Of a stretch of DNA of 64,000 nt, positions 40,383 to 51,801 are shown piece after piece (the stretch's first letter is position 1; every line of letters begins with the position of its first letter). Source of the stretch: Brachycybe producta. Lineage: Eukaryota > Arthropoda > Diplopoda > Playtdesmida > Andrognathidae. The notes below the pieces were generated by a model. That model was not told where the DNA came from. It saw only the letters and a list, made by a program, of their open reading frames with translations, and ran no database searches. Where the stretch lies: assembly GCA_036925085.1 (NCBI GenBank), contig JAUPFP010000067.1, forward strand, positions 1 through 64,000, read 5' to 3'. A program made the translations under genes and the position numbers.

Positions 40383-40824
40383 TCAACGTCCTGATAGAAT
40401 TCCAGTACAACGAGACATACACTGATTAAATGATGAGCTTCCAGGCGAAGCTTTCATGGCACACGAACCTGAACAAACAACACTTCCAAAACTACCTACA
40501 TATTTCGAAAAACCGATTACAAACACAGAATTCAGCGACAAAGGCTAAAAAAATGACTTATCTTGATGACTACACACTCGCGATAAATTGCAGTAAATAC
40601 TAGGGCTAGGACAACATTTTCGATATCAAATTTGCAATATTGTAAAAAAAATATTTTTTTATTTAAAAAAATAAAAGCTTGTACCGAAAAAACGTAGCCC
40701 AATTTGCCCCAATTATTATTGCCCCAAATGAAACAAACCGATTCAACTTACAAGAAACGAAATCAACCGCAACCAACGACAACAAGATAAAACAAACCGC
40801 AAAGAAGAAGAGCAACGATTTCAT
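40383..40824 (-). CDS. Secreted Cys-hairpin peptide, copy 1 (61 aa, two coding exons)
   Basis: Coding exons on the minus strand are 40824-40752 and 40495-40383, joined in phase 1 (TTCTT|GTAAG ... TGTAG|GTAG). Exon 1 encodes a 24-residue signal peptide with a long Leu/Phe/Val core. Exon 2 encodes the mature peptide, with four cysteines spaced C-x3-C-x13-C-x3-C plus a junctional Cys six residues before the first of them. The loop begins with an A-M-K-A-x-P-G motif. A TTTATT (AATAAA on -) lies at 40313-40318, 65 nt beyond the stop. The spacing resembles two disulfide-stapled helices (alpha-hairpinin or CS-alpha/alpha type). Function is unknown: antimicrobial, venom-like or signalling roles are all possible. 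Its signal peptide differs from those of the other copies. Confidence 0.8.
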
Positions 40825-40991
40825 ATTTATAACCTTTTTCAACAAACAAACACAAAAAAAAAAATACCCAAAATTTACTTTTCGATTTTCGATTTAGAAA
40901 TAAAAACACAAATCTTACCCCAAAAGAAAAGAACTCAGGAAAATAAATGACGGCAAAGTTTAAAAAAATTGTAATTTCAGTTCTGATGTGA

Positions 40992-40997
40992 AACACA

Positions 40998-41028
<31 letters not shown>
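40992..41028 (+). repeat. CT microsatellite
   Basis: A (ct)n run of about 17 dinucleotides between peptide copies 1 and 2. Confidence 0.9.
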
Positions 41029-41031
<3 letters not shown>

Positions 41032-41186
41032 ATATAGACATTGGTGGTGAGGTTACAACATCCCAAGTATGAAATTAAAAGTCCAGCTGGACTGCGCCAC
41101 AAAGAAAGGCGGGTTCCGACACGAACCTCATCTCGCATGACGAGAAGGGTTGGAAGTGGAGGCTAAGCAATGCTGCTAGGCTTTAA

Positions 41187-41563
41187 AAGGTGGCTGAATA
41201 GATATTTATTTTTATTTTTATTTGCTGGGACATAGCCTCCTTATAGTAGAATAGTATAAGGAGGCTATGGCTGGGATGACGCGCCACTACAGTGGCTAAT
41301 GATACACTCCATAGACTTTTTTTTTTGGAAAATTTGGACGGAAAAACGTCAAGCGAACGTTTTTTTTTTATTAGAAACTTATTTTCAAAACTAGAATTGT
41401 AAAGATTATGCTAGAAGTTTTTTTTTTGCATGGCAATATCTTACAAAACAAACACTTTATAGTTCAATTTGAAAAATGACCTATTTTTAGGCTTTTCTAT
41501 TGACGTTTCATGAAGTGCCACCTCAGAAGATAAAACCAAAATAAATATCTATTCAGCCACCTT
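41187..41563. mobile_element. MITE with AAGGTGGCTGAATAGATATTTATTT termini
   Basis: The 25-bp termini are inverted at 41187-41213 and 41538-41563. Internal segments 'actccatagac' and 'cgtcaagcgaacgtttttttt' recur at 15745-15800 and 47870-48070. A solo right end is at 48330-48354. Confidence 0.85.
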
Positions 41564-42617
41564 AATTGAGATGAACTACGATAATTGGTGCATCATCAGT
41601 CCCCCTCCCCACCCCCCATGAGTAAAGGAGAAAAAGCTCACTTTCTCCAATTAGTAGTCATTTGTTTAGTTAGAACTTGTATAGTTGAGGATGTTAATTT
41701 GGCCTCTGGTCAGAAGGGCCCGCAGCACTTCTCAGTAATCTAATGTCATTTCCTAATACCTAGCCTCCACCACCAACCCTCATCATCGTGCCAGATGGGT
41801 GCAACACCCAGAAAAAAAAAACGAATGTAACAATTACAACAGATAATAAGCATTTCCATAGGCTACTTCGGTAAAACATTAGCTCAGCTGCCAAACTTGT
41901 TCGTAATTGCAACTTTCACAAAAAGCGTATTGTACTTCTGTTATTAATTTATCAACAAAGGCCACAAAATGACAACTTTGGTACACTTGGTTTTGTCTAA
42001 GAGAGAGCTATTAATTGGGCTGAGAAATTCGGAAACAATTAAAAATGGCACGAATATGACGAGAGGATCTGGAATGAATAAAAAAAGGACCGTGTTTATG
42101 CGGGAGAGGAGTAGGGCCCACTTATTTCGCTAGAAGTGACAATGTATGTCCCCCTTCTATATGCAGGCTCCACTCCTAATATATATGCGTTCTGATCGGG
42201 ACAGACACAAGGTGATGCCCTGAAAAGCACCGAAATGAACTCATTGGGGGGTGGGGGGGGGGGCAACAGACTTCCGAAGTCCGTAAAAACCCATAAATTC
42301 AAAAAATGAAAATTTCTCAAGAGGTTTCGGGAGGTCCCAAGAGACAATAAAAACCCTCTTTAATGATTTTTTCACCAGTCAATTGTGGGATACTTCCTCA
42401 AGTATATCTTCCAAAAAAAATAATGCATTAATGAAAGGAAAGGACCACCGGACTTTATTTTTAGAAACGGAAAAAAATGCTGGGATCTGTTTTATTTTTA
42501 TTGTATAATTTAAATGTTGAAATAAACGTGAATATTTTTTTTAAAAAAATCATTTGATTTAAATCATTGCCACCCTGATTTCAAACAATTTCATGTTAAA
42601 TGTTGGTCCAACATTAA
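41564..42617. other. Gap between peptide copies 1 and 2
   Basis: AT-rich sequence with C/G homopolymer runs (41610-41620, 42247-42261). No Cys-pair exon, RNA gene or conserved frame was found. Confidence 0.5.
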
Positions 42618-42685
42618 TTTATTAATACATTTGAATAAACCACCAAAGTAATAGAAATTTGAAATTGTTGTAATTATGTTACAAG

Positions 42686-43855
42686 TCAACCGACGATACC
42701 ATAACACCGCACCAAGCAATCGTCATAATCTTGGGTTCCAGGTTGATCAAGTACAGCACAGCTATGGTGACAAAAGTCTTCAGCCAAACTATCTACATGT
42801 TTAAAAGAAAACCCTTCAACAACAACACTTAAAACTATAGCCGATGCAACACGTAGCAACAATTCAGCAACATATATGGGGATGTTGCTCTATTGTTTTA
42901 TGAAAGTTGAAACATCTCTCAGGCTTGGTTTATACTCCCTAGCTAAGCGGTAAAGCAGCCTGCAAAGCGGTAACAAACCGAATTGTTGCTTACAAATTGA
43001 CAAAGCAACGGAATTTTCAAATAGAACTTGGTTTCTATTTTCAGGCAACCCTTTCAGCTAACAGCCAATAAAAACAGTTTTTATAATCACATGACTAGAT
43101 TATATTGTTCTTGATTGAATTTGATAAAGGTATTGCTTATAAAAAAGTTATAATTCACAATTAGGAATTATTTAAGTAGAATTATTTAAAGCAACAGCTT
43201 TTTTTTTCTACGGACAAAAGATGACGTCACCATCTTTGTCTCACAACCTTTTTGGTTTCATTGGTTGTTGCTTTCAAAAATGAGTTACGATTTGAAGACT
43301 TAGTAAGTTTCATGAAAGTTGCTACATGTATCGTAGTTGTTCTTCTAGCAACAACAACACAAATGGGAAACTACTGTTGCTACAACTAGTACTGTTGCTA
43401 CTGTTGCTGTTGCTACGTGTAGTCCGGCAACACAAAGACAACTTTAAATTGTTGCACCACAAAAGTGCTCGTCTTTAGCAGATCAATGATTACATAGTTG
43501 TTCATTGGCAATAGACCACTCAGTGGCGCCATTGGCAATAGACCGCTCAGTGGCGCCATTGGCAATAGACCGCTCAGTGGCGCCATTGGCAATAGACCAC
43601 TCAGTTGTGTCAGTTGGCAGTTTACTTACAATAAACAGCATTGATGAATATCAAGAAAAAAATGCAAATGAAGGAATTAAATAATGAATTCATGGTGTTT
43701 AACCTTTTCTGAAATAGATTAAAAGTTTCAATTTTTTTTTTGAATCAATAAAGATTATAAAGTTCAAGAGATTCTTACCAAAAAAAAAAGTTCTACAAAA
43801 ATATATGAAGTAGAAACCAATAGAAAAGTTCCTACTAAGTTGAATAAAAATGAAA
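42686..43855 (-). CDS. Secreted Cys-hairpin peptide, copy 2 (56 aa)
   Basis: The coding parts are 43693-43630 (signal peptide, 21 aa, beginning MNSLF and ending INAVY) and 42792-42686 (mature part), joined in phase 1. The mature core is again C-x3-C-x13-C-x3-C, with an acidic loop (D-x-P-G...D-Y-D-D). An upstream non-coding exon is likely: a donor at 43778-43777 and acceptor TTTCAG at 43711-43709 define a 70-nt 5' UTR intron, with a TATATAAA box at 43884-43891. The feature start on the minus strand is an estimate of the transcription start; coding begins at 43693. AATAAA on the minus strand lies at 42623-42618. Confidence 0.85.
43507..43614 (+). repeat. 27-bp tandem repeat, four copies (GGCAATAGACCRCTCAGTGGCGCCATT)
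   Basis: Four units start at 43507, 43534, 43561 and 43588. The last is degenerate. It lies just downstream, in array terms, of copy 2's coding exon 1. Related single motifs 'tagaccactctgtggcaccac' occur near 37627. Confidence 0.95.
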
Positions 43856-43883
43856 TTATGCAACTTTGAAATGCAAAATTCTC

Positions 43884-43891
43884 TTTATATA
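43884..43891 (-). promoter_or_regulatory. TATA box of peptide copy 2
   Basis: TATATAAA on the minus strand, about 105 nt upstream of the inferred 5' UTR donor. The equivalent TATAAAAA of copy 3 is at 45854-45847. Confidence 0.55.
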
Positions 43892-44147
43892 CTTAGTTAC
43901 TATCACTACACAAAGCATAAAGCTTAAAAGAACCTTTGTATTCAAATTGAAGTGCTCAGCTGTTATAATTTTAAAGCAATTTTTTTCAATAAATTTACAA
44001 CAAAACTTGCAATGACAATTCTATTGTCTCCCTCTAAAGACATTGATTGACATCTACTTTACTATTTATTTTTCTTCAGAGATTTTTACTGAAAGAACAC
44101 GAGTACAGTGTATGTTCAAATCTTGTTAGTGACTATAATTATAAATA

Positions 44148-44288
44148 ACAGGCGTTTGGATCCAGCACAAGAAATTCGTTTGCTCCACCGTTTTATGAGC
44201 GTCAGACCAAATATCAACCAAATAAAAATTGCCGTCCCTCGTAAAAGGGCGGAGCAAACGAATTTTTTGCGCTGGATCCAAATGCCTA
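44148..44288. mobile_element. hAT-type MITE between peptide copies 2 and 3
   Basis: 'aacaggcgtttggatccagc' pairs with 'gctggatccaaatgcct'. The inner arms carry 'aaattcgtttgctccaccg' / 'gggcggagcaaacgaattt'. Confidence 0.85.
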
Positions 44289-45266
44289 TTTAAAAATGTT
44301 CTAATTATAATTTGCAAACAGCACCGATATATCTAAAGGTGGACTTTCATCATGCGCACTTTGAGCTTCCAAATTCACACTCATGAGTTGTACGTGTGTA
44401 CAACACAGCGCACAAATCATCGCGTGCACATTATTAGGAGTGTCGGCCGTCAACTGTGCGCCTTAAGAGTCCAGACAACTCAATTTGCAGTGTTTTTTGC
44501 ACATGCTTCATGACTCCATAGACGCATTGGTTAAGCGAAATTTGATGTTTCCAACCAAAAAAAAAAAACATGGGTCTTAATTCTAGCCACCTTATTGCCT
44601 TTTAGTTGATTTTTAAAAATGGCATTTTTTTTTTGGCAAATATTTAAAGGAGTTTTTAATTTATACAATCTTGAATTATGCTAATTTGCTGAACCCATGT
44701 TTAAGACCTATTAACTTCAAAAAGGTCCAGTTTGCTAGCCACCTACCTAGCTGTTGGTTCTTTAAAATCATCTTTCAAAGCTTTATGAAAAATTGAATGC
44801 ATTCCTTAATATGTTCTATAGATATTAAGGTAAATTTGTGTTGTTTCCAACTGCTGTTTAGTTGCTACACAAATTTAGGCAACTTTTTAACCACAAAATT
44901 GACCATGTGTATGAATTTCACGTTGAAACTCTGGATTATCTATCTAGGCTCAGATATTTTGCTGTGTTTTTGTTGTGCTCTTGTGTTTTTACTTACGAGA
45001 TGTCATCTTTTTTCAGCCAATTGGAGTGGCCAGTAGGTCTATCTAAAGACTTTTGTGTTTTCCCTACAACATGTTGTGCAACCATATAAACAAATACATA
45101 CAGTTTAAGGTGCAAAAAAAAAACCTTTTTCACAAACCGTTGCATTGATAAGAGCTTTAAACAATTTTGTGTTTAACTTTTTTCAAAATTTATTTCTTGC
45201 AAACCATTTGAATTGAATGCACACAGCAAACATTACAGAAATTGTCTTAGAATAATACAGTATAAG

Positions 45267-45618
45267 TCATGGCAAAACACCTCCACAACGTTGCAAGCAA
45301 GTATTATAAGTTGCGCTTCCAGGTTGCGCTTTCATAGAACATGCACTTTGACATACGGAACCGAAAAAACCACCTGCCAGGTTTAAAAACAAAAACTTAA
45401 CAACCAACATTCCCGTTAAAATACGATCTGCAGCACTTGTTCAAAAGTGGGGGTGGGGAAATAGGTGTCGGCACCACATTGCGTCATAATAGAGTGCAAG
45501 TGACATCGACTAAATTTTAATTTCACTTAAATAGAATCTTACAGTTTCACTTACTATAAACAGCATTGATGAATAGAAACAGAAAAATGCAAATGATGAA
45601 AACGAGTTCCGAATTCAT
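45267..45618 (-). CDS. Secreted Cys-hairpin peptide, copy 3 (56 aa)
   Basis: Coding exons are 45618-45555 (signal peptide of 21 residues, beginning MNSEL and ending INAVY) and 45373-45267 (mature part, stop TGA). They join in phase 1 to give a Ser at the junction. The core is C-x3-C-x13-C-x3-C, with S-M-K-A-x-P-G at the start of the loop, very close to copy 1. The putative 5' UTR donor seen in copies 2, 4 and 5 (GTAAGAAT) reads GAAAGAATC here, so that intron may be lost or retained. The TATA-like sequence is at 45854-45847 and the AATAAA equivalent at 45194-45189. Confidence 0.87.
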
Positions 45619-46847
45619 TGTTAAAAGAATACTTAGCACAGAAATTGCACCTTTTTTTTCTGAAAAAAAAAAAAATCCAAAATTTATAATTGGTGTCAGA
45701 ATAATAAAAAAAAAAATCGGAACCTTTTTTTTTGCCCACAAACCTCAAGATTCTTTCCAAAAATAAAAATTTCTAGCAAATGAAATTCGAGAAATCGTCA
45801 AACCATAAGAGAAATTAAATTATGAAACGTCTAAACTAAAAATTCCTTTTTATATTATTAAATATATTCGGAAAAATACACAAAATTGAACAGCTGTGTC
45901 ACAATTAAAAAGCTATTTTTTTATACAAAATAATCAGCTTGTAACATTTTGTTAATAACATTTATTGTTCAAGTTTGTTATAATTATATTTCCATTTTCT
46001 ATTCTTTTGTTAGATTTTTTTTTGCTGAAACAATGAGTATTTTAGTTAGCAATTAAGATGATTCTAACTACAATTAGCAAATGCTGCAAACAATTATGTT
46101 TTTTTTCTTAACAATACATTTTTTGTTAAAAAAAAATACATGAATATTTCTGTTAATGGCTATTCAGCAATGTAAATATTGATTCCCAGTAAGCATTTTT
46201 CCTTTCTAGGCAGCATAACTACAGTCACACTACTACAGTAGAGAACCCGCCCAAAGACTGCATTTGAAAACTCCTAGGTTTGCATGAAACAAAGGTTTGT
46301 ATGAACTCATTAGGAGCATTAAATTAACTATCAAGCCAGGAGCGCGGACTGAGCGAGAAAAAAAAAAGAAAACCGCTCGAGAAAAATTATTTGTCCGACC
46401 CTGAAGTTACACGTACGCAAATAGAAGCGGTTATACGCCGATACCATGAATGCTTCCATAGGTGTTACGTAGGCCTACTGTACAGTGTACATCGTCAGTT
46501 AAGAAGTGATACCATGTAACTGACATTTTTGGTGCTTTTGAGGTTTTCATCATAAAAAGAGCGCAAATTAGAGGTTTTTCAGGCCGATACAGAGTCCACT
46601 CTGTATCGGTATGAATTCGTAAATTGCCTCACTTTCTATATCTTCTTTCTCTTAATCTGTCCCCTTCACAAGAAAGCTATTTTGATTACAAACTACAAAA
46701 CATAAGATGTTACACTCTGCAAATTGTTTCTTTTTATTGATTTATATTCGTACAACTTTTATTAAAATTACATTAAAAGCAAAATTATATTACAACATTC
46801 ATTAATACACAGACACACACACATTATGTTGGATCCTTTTTCTCGAA

Positions 46848-47539
46848 CTAACCCGACAAAACACCTTCACAACGCTGCAAGCAAGTATTATACGTATCAC
46901 AGCTTTTATAGAACAGGCAAATTTACATATTCCTGAACGAAAACCACCTGAAGATTTGTAAAAAAAAAAAAAAAAAACTTGTAACAACAAAATTACCTTA
47001 AAAGGCGGAAACAGAAGAAAGCTGAACTGAAATAATTTTAATAAAACTGAAGATGAAAAAATATTTAAGCTAAAAAATAAATAAAATCAATCTTTTGAGC
47101 TTCAAGCTGAAATATCTAATCTAATTAAATATTCTAAACTTATGAACAAGATACATTTTTGTCGCTTTTAATTACAAAAAAAAAATCTATTAACAAATAA
47201 TTAATGAAAAATGCATTATTCTAAAATGCACTTTCTAGTTTTAAACCATAATATATCTGTAAAAATGTCGACTTTCATTTTCAGCTTTCATCTGAATGCA
47301 TAAAGCTGCATGCAGCTGAAACTGAACAGTTGAACACACTTTGCATCTTCCGCTCATTTTTTGTTGCTATTTTCAAAAAACCCAATCTAGAATTCACTTA
47401 CAATAAACAAAAGGAGCAATGACGACTTCATAGTTGCAGAATTGTACTAGATACTAGAAGATCCTTTTCTGAAATAGATTTTACAATATTTGTTTTAAGA
47501 ATAAAGAAAAAACCTCTAATAAAGGCTGCAAATTGTTAC
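46848..47539 (-). pseudogene. Secreted Cys-hairpin peptide, copy 4, decayed
   Basis: Exon 2 relic at 46947-46848: the sequence up to the second Cys codon aligns with copy 3. A deletion of about 10 bp in the loop then shifts the frame, and the second CxxxC pair is recognisable only in the shifted frame. Exon 1 relic at 47431-47402 is truncated to ten codons and ends in phase 0 instead of phase 1, so the exons no longer join in frame. The 5' UTR intron signals are intact (donor 47539-47538, acceptor 47471-47469). All three defects agree, so an assembly error at one site is an unlikely full explanation. Confidence 0.8.
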
Positions 47540-47749
47540 CAAGATGTGTCTCGAAACAGGTGTCAAACCAGTTGGTTGATTAATGGAATTTTGGAAATAT
47601 AATTAATCTCTGCCACAATATTTATATTAGGGACTTAGCCTAATAAGCAATAGGCCTAATTCTTGGTTGACCTTAAGATACACATCGCAAAATTACTTCG
47701 AAAAATCTCCACAAAGTAACACATTTAACAGTATTCATTATACCATACA

Positions 47750-48360
47750 AAACAAATTTACATAGTAAAAACCACGAGAAGGAAGGAAGGAAGGAAGTAC
47801 CACTTGTAAGCAACACTAGAATGTTTGTTGTCCTTCTCGGAACGCGTCCCAGCTGTGGCTAATGCAACTCCATAGACGTTTTTGTAAAATTTAGACACAA
47901 AAACGACTAGCATTAGAGGGCTTGGAGTCGTCTTCATACATTTCACAGCGCCATCTATTGCGTAACCTAACAACCTAACCTAAAGACTATCACCATAAAG
48001 ATGACTCGAAGTCGAGCGTTCCAAGTCCTCTCTCTGATCTTACGCAAAAATGTCAAGCGAACGTTTTTTTTTAAACATTATGAAAAAAATTCAAACTGTC
48101 ATAAAAAGTTTATTTCGAAAGATATAATGAAAAAAACACTCTTAGCATTATCACCAACTATTCTAGTTTCTAAAACAATGAATTTTTTTTTACTGAAAAG
48201 TTTCTTCTAAAAAACATTTGTTTGCAAAATATAAATTTTCTTAAAAACCATAGGTGGAGGAAAGAGACCTCACCGCTCCTATAGAACATAATAGCAACTG
48301 TGGTTAGCACCATCTGGGGGACCAATATCAAATAAATATCTATTCAGTCACCTAAATAGA
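47750..48360. mobile_element. Decayed MITE related to 41187-41563, with nested repeat pieces
   Basis: It shares 'gtggctaatgcaactccatagacgttttt' and 'aaaatgtcaagcgaacgttttttttt', and ends 'aaataaatatctattcagtcacct'. A GGAA microsatellite is at 47780-47797. Confidence 0.6.
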
Positions 48361-48559
48361 TATACTTTAGTGATGTTTGCAATTGTGCTTACATGAGGAA
48401 ACTTTCTTTTTTGCCAAATATTTGTAGAAAGTGAAGTTGTGTTTTCTATGTCATGTGATCATATTAATACCAATAAATGACTTTTCACTTTGCGATTCTC
48501 GGAAACGACTAGCTTAGCCTTTATTTCAACCAAACCAAATAATTATCAGATGTTAAGAG

Positions 48560-48870
48560 GGTATTTATTTCCATAAAAACCAGTTCGCATCAGTACCCTA
48601 AGGAAAGAATGATTACGAACTTACGAAACCAAAATATCATCCCTCTCGAATGGCCGCGGCATGTCGCCCAGACTTAAATCCTATAGAAAACTTTTGGGAC
48701 AACATCATCATAAGTAACGATTAAGCAGATTGCTATGATTATACTACAATAGCAGAGCTGAAAAGTGCAATTTTAGCCACTTTGGGGCAGAATTTCTGTA
48801 AATTTCCTTATAAATATTCCGTGAAGTATGTAGGAAAGAATATTTTAAATTAAAGTGCTTCGGAAACTGA
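48560..48870 (+). pseudogene. Tc1/mariner transposase C-terminal relic
   Basis: A frame ending in N-I-I-P-L-E-W-P shifts at about 48652 into R-P-D-L-N-P-I-E-N-F-W-D, the conserved Tc1-type DDE segment. An in-frame TAA follows at 48722 and a further recognisable stretch follows it (T-T-I-A-E-L-K-S-A-I). One frameshift and at least one stop are present, and no N-terminal DNA-binding domain or terminal repeats were found. Confidence 0.8.
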
Positions 48871-49182
48871 ACCGAACCCAATGGATTTGCTAAGCATAAG
48901 GTATTGCTAAACTCGACATCTTTCAATAGAAAGTTTCATGTAAAAGTGGATGAGTTTAGCACTAACTTTAACTTAATAGTCATTAAGATTACCAAACCTT
49001 AGTTTTCTGATTGAGCCCATTAACCAAATTTAGCCGTAACCGAGATTTTAAGAGAAAACAAAAATTAAATTTCGTACGACTTTATTTCAAAATGTTTATT
49101 ATTTTAAATCTTTTGTTCAATACAAAGATATACGGCTTAGAATGCTTCGGTATTCACGATGATATTTAACCTTGCATTGTCA

Positions 49183-49831
49183 CTAAGGTATTAGCATACG
49201 TTTGGCACATTCTTTAAAGCAATCGCTGTAAGTCGACTGACCAGATTGAGCTTCCTTGATACACTTCTGGTCACATATGGAACTGAACAGATCACCTGCA
49301 CGTTAAAACAAAAACAAACAACCATCATGTTTCAACTTTTCACACCAAAAAAATAATATGCATTAATGAAAGGACTAAATAAACGTAATTTTTTTCTAAA
49401 AAAAAATCATTTGATTTAAATCACTGCCACCCTGGAGGAGGGTACTTTAAATAATTTCCTTGTTCAATTTTGGTAACAGGGAAATACTGCACAGAGTGAC
49501 ATCTGGCGAGTACGATACGAAGGATGGTGACAAGGCAGTACACACCCTTCGTACACACACACCAGGCCTCAATTCTATCAGTCCAGATCTGTACCGGAAT
49601 GGCCACCTTTACACTCATGTCTACTGAAAACTCTCAAAACGAAAACTTCCAGTCCCCACCCCCCCCCCCCCCCCCCTCTAGCTCAGTACCTAAATACAAG
49701 GGCTCGGATTTTTGATATTGTACAAAACTCTGAGCCCTACTAATTAAAGACCTCTGCCATCACTTACAATGAAGAACATCGACGACCACCAATAAGAAAA
49801 TGCAAACGACGAAGACGAACAATGAATTCAT
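49183..49831 (-). CDS. Secreted Cys-hairpin peptide, copy 5 (58 aa)
   Basis: Coding exons are 49831-49768 (21-residue signal peptide, beginning MNSLF, with a Val/Phe/Leu core) and 49295-49183 (mature part, stop TAG), joined in phase 1. The core is C-x3-C-x13-C-x3-C, with an additional junctional Cys as in copy 1. The second helix is basic (K-E-C-A-K-R). The 5' UTR intron runs from 49922 to 49850 (73 nt, GTAAGAATTT...CTTTCAG). AATAAA on the minus strand lies at about 49100-49095. This copy is the most diverged of the MNS-type copies. Confidence 0.85.
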
Positions 49832-50691
49832 AATTGAATCGAACCTTCTCTGAAAGATAGTTAAACATGTTTTCAGCTTAAGTTGGGGGTGAAACCACAA
49901 ACAAGAACGGAAAAATTCTTACAGAAAAAACTTCCAAATATGATTAACTATTGCAAAAAAAAAGGAAAACTTTTTAAATTACTTCCGAGCAGTAGAATAA
50001 TTTCTAAATTAAAAAAGAACTTTGATATAGCATTATATATACCAATAAATATAAAGTAAATATAAAAGCGACCCCAGCCTTTTACACAAATTTAAACAGC
50101 TGTTTGTTGTACGTTTCGAATATATTTCTTAGAAATGAAACGTCTTGAACACCTGTTTTAATTTCAGAATTATTTACTTTCCCTATCAATTTATATGCCA
50201 ATTTGCTGTTCCAATCTTTATAATGTAAAACAATAATTACACAAAGTTCTTTCCTCTTCCATTTTTCACGTGAATTTTACGACAAAGACCACCTATGCCA
50301 CCGAGTATATAATCTCGGTTGAAAGTCGTTTTAAAGTGTAAACGAGACTTCTCAAACTCTAGTTATTCTGTGTTTTCAGGTGCAAAATTAAGAAGAAAAA
50401 AAACTTGAATCTTGTTTTAGAAACTAGAAGAATAGCTCAATAATATAAGGTTATTTTTCATGTTGATATCTTTTAAAATAAATTTTTCATGCGAGTTTTC
50501 GAAAGAAAAAAAGCCAATTTTAAAGCAGACAGTATTTTTTTTTACGTTTTTGTCTATAAAAAAGTATACACCCTTCTAGCTACCTTTCTAGTTTCTAAAA
50601 CACATTCAAGTTTATCTTCATGTCGCACCTGAAAGACAAGAAGTTCGACAGGCCCCGTTTACACTTGAAAACCGCATTAAGTTATTAATTA

Positions 50692-51013
50692 TTGCTCAGA
50701 TTTTTATGCAATTATCACAAGCAAATGTTTCTGAATTCGTGGCCCAAGTGTCAATTACGAAGTAATCTTCATCATTAGAACAACTGCAATTATGCTTTTT
50801 CCAATAAATATAAAAGGCTGGTTAGAGTCTAGATGTCTGGTTACTATCAGTTACCAACTACAGTTCTAGCCTCTAAACAGCCTTTTCGATTAGAAAAAAA
50901 GTATAATATTATTGCAGTTACCCTAATGATGCAGATTACTTCACAACTCGCACTTGAGCCACAAACGAGGAACGTATTTGCTTGTGATAAGTGCATAAAA
51001 ATCCGAGCTCTAG
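50692..51013. mobile_element. CTCGGATTT foldback MITE, third copy
   Basis: 'gctcagatttttatgcaatta' at the left is inverted at 'gtgcataaaaatccgagctc' at the right. The interior matches 19550-19868. Confidence 0.75.
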
Positions 51014-51063
51014 CTATTACTCTTGACATTGTTCTCCTTCATTTGCATATTTCACAGCAATTT

Positions 51064-51288
51064 AACTACGGTAGAGCGTCGGTTATCGAAACGTCGGTTA
51101 CCGGAACCAATTTTTCTTTACTTATTCGTATGGAAATACTACTCATTTAAGTAAAAAAAAGTCTTCGCAATCGGTTTTTTCCTACTTTTCCCTAACTTTT
51201 TTTTATCGAGAGTTCGATCAGATGAACTTTCGATTATTCGTACCAGTCATGTCCGACATTAGTTCCTAAAACCGACGTTCTACTGTAA
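51064..51288. mobile_element. Pogo/Tigger-like MITE
   Basis: The termini 'CGGTAGAGCGTCGGTTATCGAA' and, inverted, 'CAGTAGAACGTCGGTTTTAGG' resemble pogo-family ends and are flanked by TA on both sides. Confidence 0.65.
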
Positions 51289-51801
51289 ACACATAAAACA
51301 TCTTAAATGATGGATGATCTTTGAAGATCGAAGAATGAAATAATAGTTATGAAACTTAATTTACTTTTTTTCTTTCAATTAAGTTTTGTTTCATAATAGC
51401 AAACTGGTCCTACGAGGAGCTGAAATTGACAAAAAATCCTCATTTATTTCATATAAAAATAGGGATTTAAGAAAGAATAGAAACATTTGTACAGAAAAAT
51501 AAAAGCTATAGGACATAAAAACGGTCCTTTTGTCTCCTTGCAACTTAAGAGGCGCTCAAAGACAAGCGACATTAATTGATCAGAGATGGACTGTAAAAAG
51601 TGGCCGGCACGTGATCGAAACCGACCACTCGAGTCTACTTTATATACAACCAATTTGTGCAGATCATTCCACTACATTAGGACCACTTTCCAACAAAAAC
51701 TAGCAGCGTCAACATGAAGACCGCTTTTTTTTTTTTTTGCAATCCATATCGACCAACAAAAATCGTTCGTCCATCAACGGCCTCAAAGAGTATTTATACC
51801 G

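Noticed and set aside
40763-40996. Alternative signal-peptide exon upstream of peptide copy 1, ending at GGGGTAAGA near 40917
   Set aside because: It ends in phase 0 and cannot join exon 2 in frame. The exon at 40824-40752 has the right phase and a better signal peptide.
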